Assembly (NCBI GenBank): GCA_944391115.1
Contig: CALXSJ010000009.1
Location: forward strand, 1 to 64,000
DNA from: an uncultured Victivallales bacterium
Lineage (GTDB): Bacteria > Verrucomicrobiota > Lentisphaeria > Victivallales > UBA1829
DNA length: 64,000 nt
Direction of reading: 5' to 3'
Below the pieces are notes generated by a model. That model did not search any database. It saw only the letters and a program-made list of their open reading frames with translations, and was not told the origin of the DNA. Shown here piece after piece: positions 18,736 through 27,472 of the stretch. The translations under genes were made by a program, and so were the position numbers. Numbering within the stretch: the first letter of the stretch is position 1; each line of letters starts with the position of its first letter.

Positions 18736-19758
18736 ATGATGCAGAACAGAATTTATCCTGCCGGAGCGGCAGTTCTCGCCCCGCTTGCCGGACATACCGA
18801 TCTGCCGATGCGCCTTTCCGCGAGACGCCACGGCTGCCGCTTCGCCTTCACGGAAATGATCGACGCCGGTTCCCTTGTGTTCGGAAACGCCAAGACGATG
18901 AACCTGATCCGGCGCGATCCTTCGGAGGATTTTCTCGGCATTCAGCTTGTCGGGTCCGAACATGACACGCTGCAAAAGGCGGTCGCAATCATCAATTCGC
19001 TTGATTTTTCCGTTCTGGACTTCAACCTCGGCTGCCCCGCGCCGAAAGTCGCGAAGAAGGGGGAAGGCGCGGCGTTTGCCGCACTCCGGCCGGATGAGGC
19101 GGTCCGGGCGTTTTCCGTGCTGACGGAACACGCGCGCATTCCGGTCACGGCAAAAATGCGCATTCTGGACGAAAACGATCCGGAGCCGACCGTGCGTTTT
19201 GCGAAACGTCTGGAAGATGCGGGCGCGGCGGCTCTCACTGTGCACGGACGCCGGATGAAAATGTTCTACTCGGGACCGGTGTTTCATGCAGTCATCCGGG
19301 CGGTCCGGGAGAATCTCTCGATTCCCGTCGTGGCGAACGGCGGCGCACTTTCGGCGCCGCTCTACCGGACGCTTCTGGCGGAAACGGGCTGTGAAAACGG
19401 CATGGTTGCACGCGGGGCCCTCGGGAATCCCTGGATTTTCCGGGAGATCGCCGACGCGGACGCTCCTCCGCCCACGGTGGAGGAACTGGCGGAGGAGATG
19501 GAGGAGCATTTTCACTCGATCGTCGATTTCTACGGAGAGGAGCTCGCACTCCGGATCAGCCGCAAGACGCTGCTGGAATACCTGCGCGGGCGCGGCTATC
19601 CGGGAGAACTCCGCGCCTCCATATCCTTTCTGAATTCGACGGATGCCTTCCGGACGCTGATGAAGGCGGTCCGCAAAGGCCCCTCCCCCCGCTACTGGCA
19701 GACGCTATCTCAGAACCCGTCAGCGGAACGCAGGCTTGCGCCCTCCCCCGTTTCCTGA
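18736..19758 (+). CDS. dus: tRNA-dihydrouridine synthase
   Basis: A flavoenzyme (340 aa) that reduces uridines in the tRNA D-loop. The TIM-barrel signatures are present: LAPLAGHTDLPMR at the start, FNLGCPAPKVAKKGEGAA containing the catalytic Cys near residue 97, VTVHGRR-type LTVHGRRMK near residue 167, and the FMN-phosphate site VVANGG with MVARGALGNPWIF. The two adjacent ATG codons at 18736 and 18739 are the likely start because homology begins there; the frame is open to 18700. Closest to the DusB type by motif; the exact subfamily was not resolved. Confidence 0.92.
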   Translation: MMQNRIYPAGAAVLAPLAGHTDLPMRLSARRHGCRFAFTEMIDAGSLVFGNAKTMNLIRRDPSEDFLGIQLVGSEHDTLQKAVAIINSLDFSVLDFNLGCPAPKVAKKGEGAAFAALRPDEAVRAFSVLTEHARIPVTAKMRILDENDPEPTVRFAKRLEDAGAAALTVHGRRMKMFYSGPVFHAVIRAVRENLSIPVVANGGALSAPLYRTLLAETGCENGMVARGALGNPWIFREIADADAPPPTVEELAEEMEEHFHSIVDFYGEELALRISRKTLLEYLRGRGYPGELRASISFLNSTDAFRTLMKAVRKGPSPRYWQTLSQNPSAERRLAPSPVS

Positions 19759-19760
19759 GA

Positions 19761-19813
19761 CAGCCGGACCGGAGGCGGAGAGGGTTTTCCACAAAAACCG
19801 GAAAGCCGGACTG
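19761..19813 (+). promoter_or_regulatory. Possible PyrR-binding RNA loop upstream of pyrR
   Basis: A bulged stem can be drawn from CAGCCGG (19761-19767) with CCGGACTG (19806-19813) and CCGG (19769-19772) with CCGG (19798-19801). The loop contains CGGAGAGGGTT, which partly resembles the loop bound by PyrR in Bacillus (UCCNGNGAGGYU). Two or three key bases differ and no clear U-tracted terminator follows, so this is only a candidate. Confidence 0.22.
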
Positions 19814-19892
19814 GAAAAAAATATTTCCGGTGGTATGTTACCTTTCCGGACGGCGCAGGAATCAACTTCAAACTCCGGAAAGAACACTTGAC

Positions 19893-20465
19893 ATGGATCC
19901 CACTCCAGAACGAAAACATCTGATGAACGCGGAGGAAATCGCCGCGCTGATCGACAGGATGGCACAGGAAATCTGTGACAGAAACAAAATGGCCGATCCG
20001 GACGACTTCGTCTTCATCGGCATCCACCGCGGCGGAGTGCCGCTTGCGGAACGCCTCGTGAAAAGCATTGAAACAAAAGCCGGATTCCAGCCGCGGCTCG
20101 GCACGCTGGACATTTCCATGTACCGCGACGACATCGGAATGCGCAAGACCCTTCCGTTCATATTCGAAACCAGAATCCCCTTCGACATCAACGGAAAAAC
20201 CATCATCCTCGTCGATGACGTGCTCCAGAGCGGACGCTCCATCCGCGCCGCGCTGGATGCGATCACCGACTACGGGCGTCCCGCGATCGTGCGTCTTGCC
20301 GCGCTGCTCGACCGCGGACTGCGCGAATTTCCGATCAACGCCGATTATGTCGGCAGAGTCATGAACGTTCCCCCGGAAGAACGGATCAAAATCAACTGGC
20401 ATGAATACTGCGGAGAAGAGGATTATGTATATACGGTCCGGAACAGGAAGGAGAGCATGGCATGA
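19893..20465 (+). CDS. pyrR: PyrR pyrimidine operon regulator / uracil phosphoribosyltransferase
   Basis: A 190-aa phosphoribosyltransferase-fold protein. The PRPP loop IILVDDVLQSGRSIRAALD (near residue 107) and the PyrR-type segments IGIHRGGVPLAERL, LDISMYRDD and LAALLDRGLREFPI place it in the PyrR family and not Upp. PyrR proteins bind leader RNA of pyrimidine genes in response to UMP; many also have uracil phosphoribosyltransferase activity. The start at 19893 has GGAAAGAA about 9 bases upstream and aligns with the family start; 19923 is an alternative. Its stop overlaps pyrB. Confidence 0.92.
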   Translation: MDPTPERKHLMNAEEIAALIDRMAQEICDRNKMADPDDFVFIGIHRGGVPLAERLVKSIETKAGFQPRLGTLDISMYRDDIGMRKTLPFIFETRIPFDINGKTIILVDDVLQSGRSIRAALDAITDYGRPAIVRLAALLDRGLREFPINADYVGRVMNVPPEERIKINWHEYCGEEDYVYTVRNRKESMA

Positions 20466-21391
20466 ACAATCCGTGGACAAAAAAGGACCTGATGAGTCTG
20501 TATGACCTTTCAGCGGAGGAGATTACGCTGATTCTCGACACCGCGCAGGAATTCAAGAAAGTCTCCCAGCGCAAAATTAAAAAGGTTCCGGCCCTCCGCG
20601 GAAAAACCGTGGTCAACCTTTTCATCGAACCGAGCACGCGCACGCGCATCTCCTTCGAGCTGGCGGAACAGCGTCTCAGCGCGGACATCATCAACATCAA
20701 CGCGGAGGCAAGCAGCCTGCGCAAAGGAGAGACGCTTCTCGACACCGTGCGGAACATCGAGGCGCTTCAGGCGGATCTCGTCGTGATCCGCCACTCCGCG
20801 GCCGGCGCGCCGAATTTCCTGGCCTCGCGCGTCCGGTGCGGGATCGTCAACGCCGGCGACGGCGCGCACAGCCATCCGACCCAGGCGCTGCTGGACCTCT
20901 TCACCATGCGCGAAAAGAAGGGTTCGATCAAAGGACTGAACGTTTCCATCATCGGAGACATCCTTCACAGCCGGGTTGCGAGAAGCGACATGTGGGGCTT
21001 GCTCAAGCTCGGCGCGAACGTCACCTTTTCCGGACCTTCGACGCTGGTTCCGCGCGAATTCGAAGCCGCCGGAGTCCGGGTATGCGACAATCTGGAGGAC
21101 GCGCTGGTCGGCGCAGACGTCGTGAACCTCCTGCGCATTCAGCATGAACGCCAGCGGAGCGGATTCTTCCCGAGCACCGGCGAATACGCAAGAGTTTTCG
21201 GACTCAACAAGGAGAGTCTCAAATATATCAAACCGGACGCCCTCATCATGCATCCGGGGCCGATCAACCGGGATGTCGAGCTGGCCTCCGCACTGGCGGA
21301 CGGACCGCAGTCGGTCATTCTCGAACAGGTAACCAACGGACTTGCCGTCCGCATGGCGGTATTGTTCCTCGTAGCGGGGTGTCTGAAATGA
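20462..21391 (+). CDS. pyrB: Aspartate carbamoyltransferase, catalytic subunit
   Basis: Condenses carbamoyl phosphate with aspartate, the first committed pyrimidine step. It is 309 aa, the normal length. The carbamoyl-phosphate motif EPSTRTRISFE lies near residue 57, HPTQALLDL near residue 139, and the C-terminal MHPGPINRDVELA near residue 263. It overlaps pyrR by four bases (ATGA) and pyrC by four bases, so the three genes are translationally coupled. No regulatory subunit gene pyrI is present, which fits control by PyrR. Confidence 0.96.
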   Translation: MNNPWTKKDLMSLYDLSAEEITLILDTAQEFKKVSQRKIKKVPALRGKTVVNLFIEPSTRTRISFELAEQRLSADIININAEASSLRKGETLLDTVRNIEALQADLVVIRHSAAGAPNFLASRVRCGIVNAGDGAHSHPTQALLDLFTMREKKGSIKGLNVSIIGDILHSRVARSDMWGLLKLGANVTFSGPSTLVPREFEAAGVRVCDNLEDALVGADVVNLLRIQHERQRSGFFPSTGEYARVFGLNKESLKYIKPDALIMHPGPINRDVELASALADGPQSVILEQVTNGLAVRMAVLFLVAGCLK

Positions 21392-22677
21392 GCAGCAGAA
21401 TTTACAGAGGCGCGCGTGTCGTCGATCCCGCGCGGAACATTGACCAGATCATGGACATCGCCGTGTCCGACGGCGTTTTCGTCGATCCCGGAACAGTAAA
21501 GGACGCTCCCGTCGTCGATCTTACGGGTTATGTGCTCGCGCCGGGCTTCATCGACCTGCATGTGCATCTGCGCCAGCCCGGGAAAACCGACGCCGAAACC
21601 ATTCACACCGGAACGCTGGCCGCCGCCGCAGGCGGATTCACCGCCGTCGTCGCAATGCCGAACACGAATCCCTGCGCGGACAATCCCGGAACAATCCACT
21701 ACATCCGGACCTACGCCCAGGCCGAAGGCGTCGTCAAGGTGCTCCCCTGCGGAGCCATCACCAAGGGACTCGAAGGCCAGGAAATGGCCGGCATCGGCGG
21801 CTTGAAGGCCGCCGGCGTCGTCGCTCTTTCCGACGACGGGAAATGCGTGCAGAACCATGAACTCATGCGCCATGTGATTGAATACTCCCGCACCTTCCGT
21901 CTGCCGATTCTCGACCACTGCGAAGACACCGTTCTTGCCAGCGGCGGCGTGATGCACGAGGGACACTGGTCGGTGTTTCTCGGGATGAAGGGAATGGCCG
22001 CCGCCGCGGAGGAGCTGATCGTCGCGCGCGACGCGATCCTCGCAAGAACCGCAAACTGGAAAGTCCATATTCAGCACGTCTCGACGAAAGGCTCCCTTTC
22101 AATCATCCGGACAGCGCAGAAGGAAGGGATTCAAATCACGGCGGAGGCGACTCCGCACCACATTGCGCTCACCGACGTGGAAATCAAGAAATTCGATACA
22201 AACTACAAGATGAACCCGCCGCTGCGCTCGGAAGCGGACCGCCTCGCCGTGATCGAAGGGCTGCGGGACGGAACGATCACGGTGATCGCCACGGATCACG
22301 CGCCGCACACGAATACGGCGAAAACGGTCGAATTCGACTATGCGCCCTTCGGCATCATCGGACTGGAAACCGCGCTGCCCGTCTGTTTCACGGAGCTCTA
22401 TCACAAAGGGTATCTCGATCTCCCCGCCCTGATCTCGAAGTTCACGAAAGGGCCGGCGGAGGTGCTGGGAATGCCGCTCGGCACGCTGGAAAACGGACGC
22501 CCCGCGGACATCACCATTCTGGATCCGGAACGCGAAGGCGTCGTGGACGCGGAGAAGTTCCATTCCAAGTCGCGCAACACGCCGTTCAACGGCTACCGTT
22601 ACAAGGGATGCGCCGTCGCAACGGTCGTGGACGGGAAATGCGTCTTCAGTCTGCTTGACGCATTGAAGAAGGACTGA
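21388..22677 (+). CDS. pyrC: Dihydroorotase, class I
   Basis: Zinc amidohydrolase of 429 aa that cyclises carbamoyl aspartate to dihydroorotate. Metal and substrate motifs: DLHVHLRQPG near residue 57, MPNTNP near residue 91, DDGK near residue 151, HCED near residue 177, TPHH near residue 256 and ATDHAPH near residue 305. The ATG at 21388 overlaps the pyrB stop as ATGA and is preferred over an in-frame GTG at 21379. Last gene before a terminator. Confidence 0.96.
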   Translation: MSSRIYRGARVVDPARNIDQIMDIAVSDGVFVDPGTVKDAPVVDLTGYVLAPGFIDLHVHLRQPGKTDAETIHTGTLAAAAGGFTAVVAMPNTNPCADNPGTIHYIRTYAQAEGVVKVLPCGAITKGLEGQEMAGIGGLKAAGVVALSDDGKCVQNHELMRHVIEYSRTFRLPILDHCEDTVLASGGVMHEGHWSVFLGMKGMAAAAEELIVARDAILARTANWKVHIQHVSTKGSLSIIRTAQKEGIQITAEATPHHIALTDVEIKKFDTNYKMNPPLRSEADRLAVIEGLRDGTITVIATDHAPHTNTAKTVEFDYAPFGIIGLETALPVCFTELYHKGYLDLPALISKFTKGPAEVLGMPLGTLENGRPADITILDPEREGVVDAEKFHSKSRNTPFNGYRYKGCAVATVVDGKCVFSLLDALKKD

Positions 22678-22707
22678 CCTCCCCGAAGCGGCATTGCAAA
22701 AGAGCAC

Positions 22708-22748
22708 GGAACATCATCTGCGGAGCGGATGATGTTCCGCGTTTTTTT
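22708..22748 (+). terminator. Rho-independent terminator of pyrRBC
   Basis: An 11-bp perfect stem, GGAACATCATC (22708-22718) with GATGATGTTCC (22728-22738), and a 9-base loop are followed by GCG and seven T. It starts 30 bases after the pyrC stop. Confidence 0.88.
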
Positions 22749-22798
22749 CGCTCCTTGTCCGCGGAAAAACGCATCCGCCTTCCCGCTTCTCCGGCTGT

Positions 22799-23833
22799 TC
22801 AGATGAGGCAGAGCGGGCCGGGAACCTGAATATCCGCGCCCGGAAGATAGGAAAGCTTTCCGCTTTCCGGATCATACCGGAAGAGCGCGACGTTGTCGGA
22901 AAACTCGTTGCAGGCTCCGACCATGCAGCCGCACGGCAGGAAATTGACATCGCGCGGACTTTTCCCGTGACTGTCCACAATGTCGTACAGCGTCAGCGAC
23001 GCATCCTGCGCGACATGGTAGCAGGCAATCGAGTCATATCCGCGGTTGCTGACGATCAGGTGCCTGCCGTTCGGGGAGAGCCTTACGGCGGCCACTTTGG
23101 TTTCCCCCTCGAATTTCAGTCCGTCCGGAAGCGTGGAGAGCGTGGAGAGATGCGTGAGCTTTCCGTCCGCGTATTCCAGGACGGAAACCGTATTGTCCAC
23201 CTCGTTCGCCAGCCATGCGTGCCTGCCGTCCGGCGCAAAGAGGATGTGCCGCGGACCGGAACCGGGCGCGCCACGGTAACGGAAGGCGGGGGCGCCGTCG
23301 ATCCCTTTTTCCGGCGTGAAGCGGAAGAGCAGCACTTCGTCCAGTCCGAGATCCACCAGACAGAGATAGTTCTGATCCGGCGTGAAGCGGACGCAATGGG
23401 CGTGAGTGTGTTCCTGACGGCATTTATTCGGGCCGAGTTTTCCCGTGTAGGAAATCATTCTTCCCCCGCCGGTGAAGGAACCGTTCTCAAGCTTGAACTC
23501 GTTGAGGTTGCCGCTGGTATAATTGGCGCAATAGAGAAAAGCGCAGGAGCGGTCGGTCGTGATATGACAGCTGGCTTCGCCGTGAGTTTCCGCATGATTC
23601 ATGAAGACCAGCGTGGAATCGTCGGAACGGTCGTAGGCGGCGACCTTGTTTATCGCGCCGTCCCTGTAAACCGAGTAGAAATAACGCTTCTGCGGAGAAT
23701 ATGCCAGATAGGAAACGCCGCGCAGCGGGGTGAAGAACACCTGTCCGCAAACGTTTTCCTCCGTCTGTTCGTAACCGTAAATGCCGCCCTGCTTTTCCTG
23801 CGAACGCGCCGCGATATAGAAAATTCCGTCCAT
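22799..23833 (-). CDS. Lactonase-fold seven-bladed beta-propeller (6-phosphogluconolactonase family)
   Basis: 344 aa without a signal peptide. Repeated blade signatures of the lactonase family are seen: YLAYSPQKRYFYSV, HAHCVRFTPDQNYLCLVDLGLDEV near residue 145, GPRHILFAPDGRHAWLANEVDNTVSV near residue 193 and AVRLSPNGRHLIVSNRGYDSIA near residue 249. Members hydrolyse 6-phosphogluconolactone or related sugar lactones. A pentose-phosphate role is plausible but no partner gene is nearby. The start has GAGG six bases upstream. The gene runs towards the pyr operon terminator. Confidence 0.8.
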   Translation of the reverse strand: MDGIFYIAARSQEKQGGIYGYEQTEENVCGQVFFTPLRGVSYLAYSPQKRYFYSVYRDGAINKVAAYDRSDDSTLVFMNHAETHGEASCHITTDRSCAFLYCANYTSGNLNEFKLENGSFTGGGRMISYTGKLGPNKCRQEHTHAHCVRFTPDQNYLCLVDLGLDEVLLFRFTPEKGIDGAPAFRYRGAPGSGPRHILFAPDGRHAWLANEVDNTVSVLEYADGKLTHLSTLSTLPDGLKFEGETKVAAVRLSPNGRHLIVSNRGYDSIACYHVAQDASLTLYDIVDSHGKSPRDVNFLPCGCMVGACNEFSDNVALFRYDPESGKLSYLPGADIQVPGPLCLI

Positions 23834-23871
23834 GACAAGCCTCGCTTCCTTTATTTTGCCGTTTCCTTATT

Positions 23872-23900
23872 ATTGTATCCGTTCCGCAGCAAAATTGCCA
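23872..23900 (-). promoter_or_regulatory. Candidate promoter of the lactonase-fold gene
   Basis: On the minus strand, TGGCAA (23895-23900) and TACAAT (23872-23877) are separated by 17 bases, about 40 bases before the start at 23833. Confidence 0.35.
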
Positions 23901-23931
23901 GTCGGAAAGCGAAGGAAAAAACGGAAAAAAG

Positions 23932-23975
23932 AAAAAAAACTGAATTTCCCGGTTCTCCCGTTTTGTCAGACCGGG
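23932..23975 (-). terminator. Possible terminator of the pst-phoU operon
   Basis: Read on the minus strand, CCCGGT (23970-23975) can pair with ACCGGG (23948-23953), followed within eight bases by a run of eight T. The stem is only 6 bp with a 16-base loop, so it is weak. It lies about 120 bases after phoU. Confidence 0.35.
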
Positions 23976-24092
23976 CATCAAACGGAATTCGGAAAGAGCA
24001 TTTCCTCCGCCGGAGATTTGGCACAGGCCGCACCGTGCGTCCGCCATGGAAGCGGAGACAGAAAATCCCGGTCGTCCGCTTCATGAAACCTT

Positions 24093-24845
24093 TCAGGCTT
24101 CCGGCTTCCCCGGATCATCCGGAGAAAGAATTTCTTCGCATTCGGGACCGGCGTCCATCGCAACCGCCTCCTCCCCGCAGGAAAGACTGGAGTGCCCATG
24201 ACGGACAATCCGTCCGGATTCCAGATAAATGACATCCTCGGCAATATTCGTGGCGCAGTCCGCAATCCGTTCCAGGCTCCGGGAGACGCCGAGCAGGGCC
24301 TGAAAGACCGCGATACTTTCCGGAAACCGCCGGACGCGTTCCGGGAAATGGGCGGAGTAGCGTTCATGCAGCTCGTCGATCCGGCGGTCGCTCCGGATGA
24401 CATCTCCTGCAAGAGGGACATTATGGGAGGAAAGAGCCTTGATCGACGTGTCGAGCATCCTGCGCACGGCAGCGGTCATGGCCTCGAAATCGACAGGAAG
24501 AGGTGGCTGCAGGGAAGCGGGCTTCGATTCCGTCGTGAACCCGGCAATGTCCACGGCGAGATCTCCGATCCGTTCCAGTTCGGCATTGACTTTCAGAACG
24601 GTAATGACATAGCGCAGATCGCCGGCCACCGGCTGATAGAGCGCCAGGATTTTGAGACACTCTTCCTCTATGGCGATTTCATTCCGGTCAATCTCCGCGT
24701 CCTTGTCTACCAGGCGCGCGGCATTCTGCACATCGCCGTTCAGAAATGCCAGAACAATTCTGCCGAGCAGTTCCGCAACATCCACAGCCTGCAGATAAAG
24801 CTTTCTGTCCAGAGACCGGATTTCCTTGTAAAAATGGGGTTTCAT
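24093..24845 (-). CDS. phoU: PhoU phosphate-signalling regulator
   Basis: A 250-aa all-helical protein with two PhoU repeats. Each repeat shows the metal-binding ExxxD-type segment: NAELERIGDLAVDIA near residue 90 and SRSLERIADCATNIAED near residue 191. PhoU works with the Pst transporter to silence the PhoR/PhoB-type phosphate response. It is the last gene of the pstSCAB-phoU operon. The last 30 or so residues are polar and unlike the family core. Confidence 0.93.
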   Translation of the reverse strand: MKPHFYKEIRSLDRKLYLQAVDVAELLGRIVLAFLNGDVQNAARLVDKDAEIDRNEIAIEEECLKILALYQPVAGDLRYVITVLKVNAELERIGDLAVDIAGFTTESKPASLQPPLPVDFEAMTAAVRRMLDTSIKALSSHNVPLAGDVIRSDRRIDELHERYSAHFPERVRRFPESIAVFQALLGVSRSLERIADCATNIAEDVIYLESGRIVRHGHSSLSCGEEAVAMDAGPECEEILSPDDPGKPEA

Positions 24846-24863
24846 ATGACTTCTTCCTTTGCA

Positions 24864-25652
24864 TCAGCCGAAACGTCCGGTGATGTATTCTTCTGTTTTT
24901 TTATTGGACGGATTCGTGAAAATCTTTGTGGTCGTGTCATGTTCGACAATGCGGCCCTTGTAAAAAAAGGCGGTGAAGTCGGAGATGCGCGACGCCTGCT
25001 GCATGTTATGCGTGACAATCACAATGGTGAAGCGTTTCCGCAGACTCAGAAGCAGCTCCTCGATTTTCAGCGTGGCGACCGGATCAATGGCGGAGGTCGG
25101 CTCGTCCAGAAGGAGAATATCCGGTTCCGCGGCGATGGTCCGGGCAATGCAGAGACGCTGCTGCTGGCCGCCGGAAAGTGCAAGTCCGCTGCCGTTCAGC
25201 TTGTCCTTGACCTCCTCCCAGAGCGAGGCGCCGCGAAGCGCGGATTCCACACGTTCGGCGATTTCACTCTTCCGCAGTTTGAAATGGAGACGCATCCCGT
25301 AGGCGACATTGTCGAAAACCGACATCGGAAACGGAGTCGGACGCTGAAAAATCATCCCGACTTTCCGCCGCAGTTCCAGCACATCGACATTCCGGTCGAG
25401 AATATTGACTCCGTCGATTACGACTTCGCCTTCCGCGCGCTGTTCACGGTACAGCTCGAAAATCCGGTTGTAAATCCTGAGATGTGTGGATTTTCCGCAG
25501 CCGGACGGCCCGATCACGGCGGTGATGCGGTTCTCCGGAATCTCCAGATTGTTGTCAAAGAGCGCCTGATGGTCTCCGTAAAAGAAACTGAGGTTTCTTG
25601 CGGCAATTTTGATTTTGAGTTTTTCCTTCGGCGAAAGAAGCGTTTCAAGCAT
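24864..25652 (-). CDS. pstB: Phosphate ABC transporter, ATP-binding protein
   Basis: A 262-aa ATPase of the high-affinity phosphate importer. Walker A is GPSGCGKST near residue 47, the ABC signature [14 protein letters not shown] near residue 155, Walker [13 protein letters not shown] near residue 176, and the switch His THNM near residue 209. The segment [23 protein letters not shown] is characteristic of PstB. The start at 25652 overlaps the pstA stop by 8 bases; the frame is open a little further upstream inside pstA. Confidence 0.96.
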   Translation of the reverse strand: MLETLLSPKEKLKIKIAARNLSFFYGDHQALFDNNLEIPENRITAVIGPSGCGKSTHLRIYNRIFELYREQRAEGEVVIDGVNILDRNVDVLELRRKVGMIFQRPTPFPMSVFDNVAYGMRLHFKLRKSEIAERVESALRGASLWEEVKDKLNGSGLALSGGQQQRLCIARTIAAEPDILLLDEPTSAIDPVATLKIEELLLSLRKRFTIVIVTHNMQQASRISDFTAFFYKGRIVEHDTTTKIFTNPSNKKTEEYITGRFG

Positions 25653-26517
25653 GTTTTTTCTCCCGGCAGATGAACCGGAGCGCAAGGTTCATCAGAAGCA
25701 GTGTGATTGTAATCAGAAATGCCGCGCCCCACCCCATCGCGTGCATCTCCTCGCTCGGCGAGTTGGTGGTGTATTCATTGATGAGAACCGGCAGATTCGC
25801 GGTCGGCTGGGTGAAGTAATGCCACGGCCAGGCGTCGCTCCAGAGCGCGGTGAAGAGCAGCGGAGCAGTTTCTCCGGCAGTTCTGGCCACGGCAAGCAGA
25901 ATGCCCGTAGCCAGCCCCCCCTTGATGCTCCGGCAGACAATGCAGAGGACGGAACGGGCGCGTGTCATCCCCAGCGCAAGCGAGGATTCGTGAACGGCAG
26001 CCGGAACCATCAGGATCATGTCCTCGGTGGTGCGCATGACGACCGGGAAGAGAATGATGGCGAGAGAAAGCGATCCGGCGAACCCCGAACGGTGTCCGGT
26101 CGTGACGACCAGCAGTGCGTAAACGAATACGCCGGCAAGAATCGACGGCAGTCCCATCATCACATTGACGGAGAAGCGGATCAGATTTCCGATCCGGCTG
26201 TTCTGACCGTAGATGGCGAGACCTACACCTCCGGCGAACGCCGCGGGAACGCCGATCACAACAGCAGTCAGCGTGATGAACACCGTCCCCAGTATCGCGT
26301 TTCCGACTCCGTTGTCCGGTTCGCCCGGCGGCTTGCTTCCGCAGAAGAGAAAGTCCAGGCCGATGACGCCCGCGCCGTTCCGGATCACGGACCAGAGAAT
26401 CCAGAGCATGCAGAAAACCGCAAGCGCAACGCCGGCGGCGGAAAGCAGCCACATGACGGCGTTCAGAAGTTTCCGGAAAAACACAGGACGCCTGATGCAG
26501 TCATCCGTTTCCCTCAT
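25645..26517 (-). CDS. pstA: Phosphate ABC transporter, permease PstA
   Basis: A 290-aa inner-membrane permease with about six hydrophobic segments. The permease coupling loop appears as [21 protein letters not shown] near residue 200. The segment [38 protein letters not shown] is typical of PstA. It forms the channel with PstC. The ATGA overlap with the pstC stop (4 bases) and the overlap with pstB show tight coupling. Confidence 0.93.
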   Translation of the reverse strand: MRETDDCIRRPVFFRKLLNAVMWLLSAAGVALAVFCMLWILWSVIRNGAGVIGLDFLFCGSKPPGEPDNGVGNAILGTVFITLTAVVIGVPAAFAGGVGLAIYGQNSRIGNLIRFSVNVMMGLPSILAGVFVYALLVVTTGHRSGFAGSLSLAIILFPVVMRTTEDMILMVPAAVHESSLALGMTRARSVLCIVCRSIKGGLATGILLAVARTAGETAPLLFTALWSDAWPWHYFTQPTANLPVLINEYTTNSPSEEMHAMGWGAAFLITITLLLMNLALRFICREKKHA

Positions 26518-27449
26518 TTTTCACCTCTCTTTCGATCCATGTTCCGCAGATAGAGCTGAGCGGCGGCCTGCACGGACAGGGAAAGCAGCATCAGAATCAG
26601 TCCAAGCGCGAACAGAACGCTGCGGAGAAGTCCGTCCGCCTCGTTGAAATTGTTGGCCAGGGTCGCGGCAATCGTGGTTCCGCTCCCGAAAAGACTGTCC
26701 GGCAGCTCCGCGATGCCGCCGATGACGAAAAGAACCGCCATCGTCTCTCCAAGCGCACGCCCGAGTCCGATGAAAACAGCCCCGAGAATCCCGCGCAGTC
26801 CATAGCGCAGCACAATGTCCGAAGCCACCTCCCAGGAGGTGCATCCGATTCCGTAGGCCGCCTCCCGGAGCGGCCCGGGCGTCATGCGGAACACGTCCCG
26901 CATGACCGCGCAGATATAGGGAAGGACCATCAGTGCAAGAATCAGCCCCGCAGTCAGGAATCCGAAGCCGTTGTAGTCTTCCCCGACAAAGGGCAGTTTT
27001 CCAAGGCGGAGCGTATCCGCAAGAAACGGCTGGATATAATCCTGCATGACCGGCGCGAGCACGAAAAGCCCCCACATGCCGTAGATGATGCTCGGAATCG
27101 CCGCAAGAAGATCCAGAGCCTGGCTCAGCGGATGCCCGAGCCACTCGGGTGCATTCACGAGAAACAGCGCGGTGATGAATCCGAGCGGCGCGGCGATCCC
27201 CAGTGCGATCACCGTGGTCAGAAGGGTTCCGCTGATCGCCGGAAGAGCGCCGTAGAGCTCCTGAACGGGATCCCACTGCGTCGAAACGAGGAAGCCGAAT
27301 CCGAAGGTCCGGAAAGCCTCGGCCGAATTCCCGCCGAGCAGAATCAGGAATCCGACTGCCGCCGCAAGCGGAAGGAAGGCGCACAGGAGCGTCAGGATCA
27401 TGAACGCCCGGTCGCGGAGGTTCTCTTTCTTTCGAAACAGTTCAAACAT
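26514..27449 (-). CDS. pstC: Phosphate ABC transporter, permease PstC
   Basis: A 311-aa inner-membrane permease. A hydrophobic N-terminal helix is followed by a periplasmic segment and a permease core with PSIIYGMWGLFVLAPV near residue 120 and the coupling loop REAAYGIGCTSWEVASDIVL near residue 195. The start at 27449 is chosen because GGAGG lies 10 bases upstream. An alternative ATG at 27473 overlaps the pstS stop (TGATG) and would add eight residues. Confidence 0.92.
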   Translation of the reverse strand: MFELFRKKENLRDRAFMILTLLCAFLPLAAAVGFLILLGGNSAEAFRTFGFGFLVSTQWDPVQELYGALPAISGTLLTTVIALGIAAPLGFITALFLVNAPEWLGHPLSQALDLLAAIPSIIYGMWGLFVLAPVMQDYIQPFLADTLRLGKLPFVGEDYNGFGFLTAGLILALMVLPYICAVMRDVFRMTPGPLREAAYGIGCTSWEVASDIVLRYGLRGILGAVFIGLGRALGETMAVLFVIGGIAELPDSLFGSGTTIAATLANNFNEADGLLRSVLFALGLILMLLSLSVQAAAQLYLRNMDRKRGEK

Positions 27450-27472
27450 GCCCCGGAATCCTCCGCTCCGCA

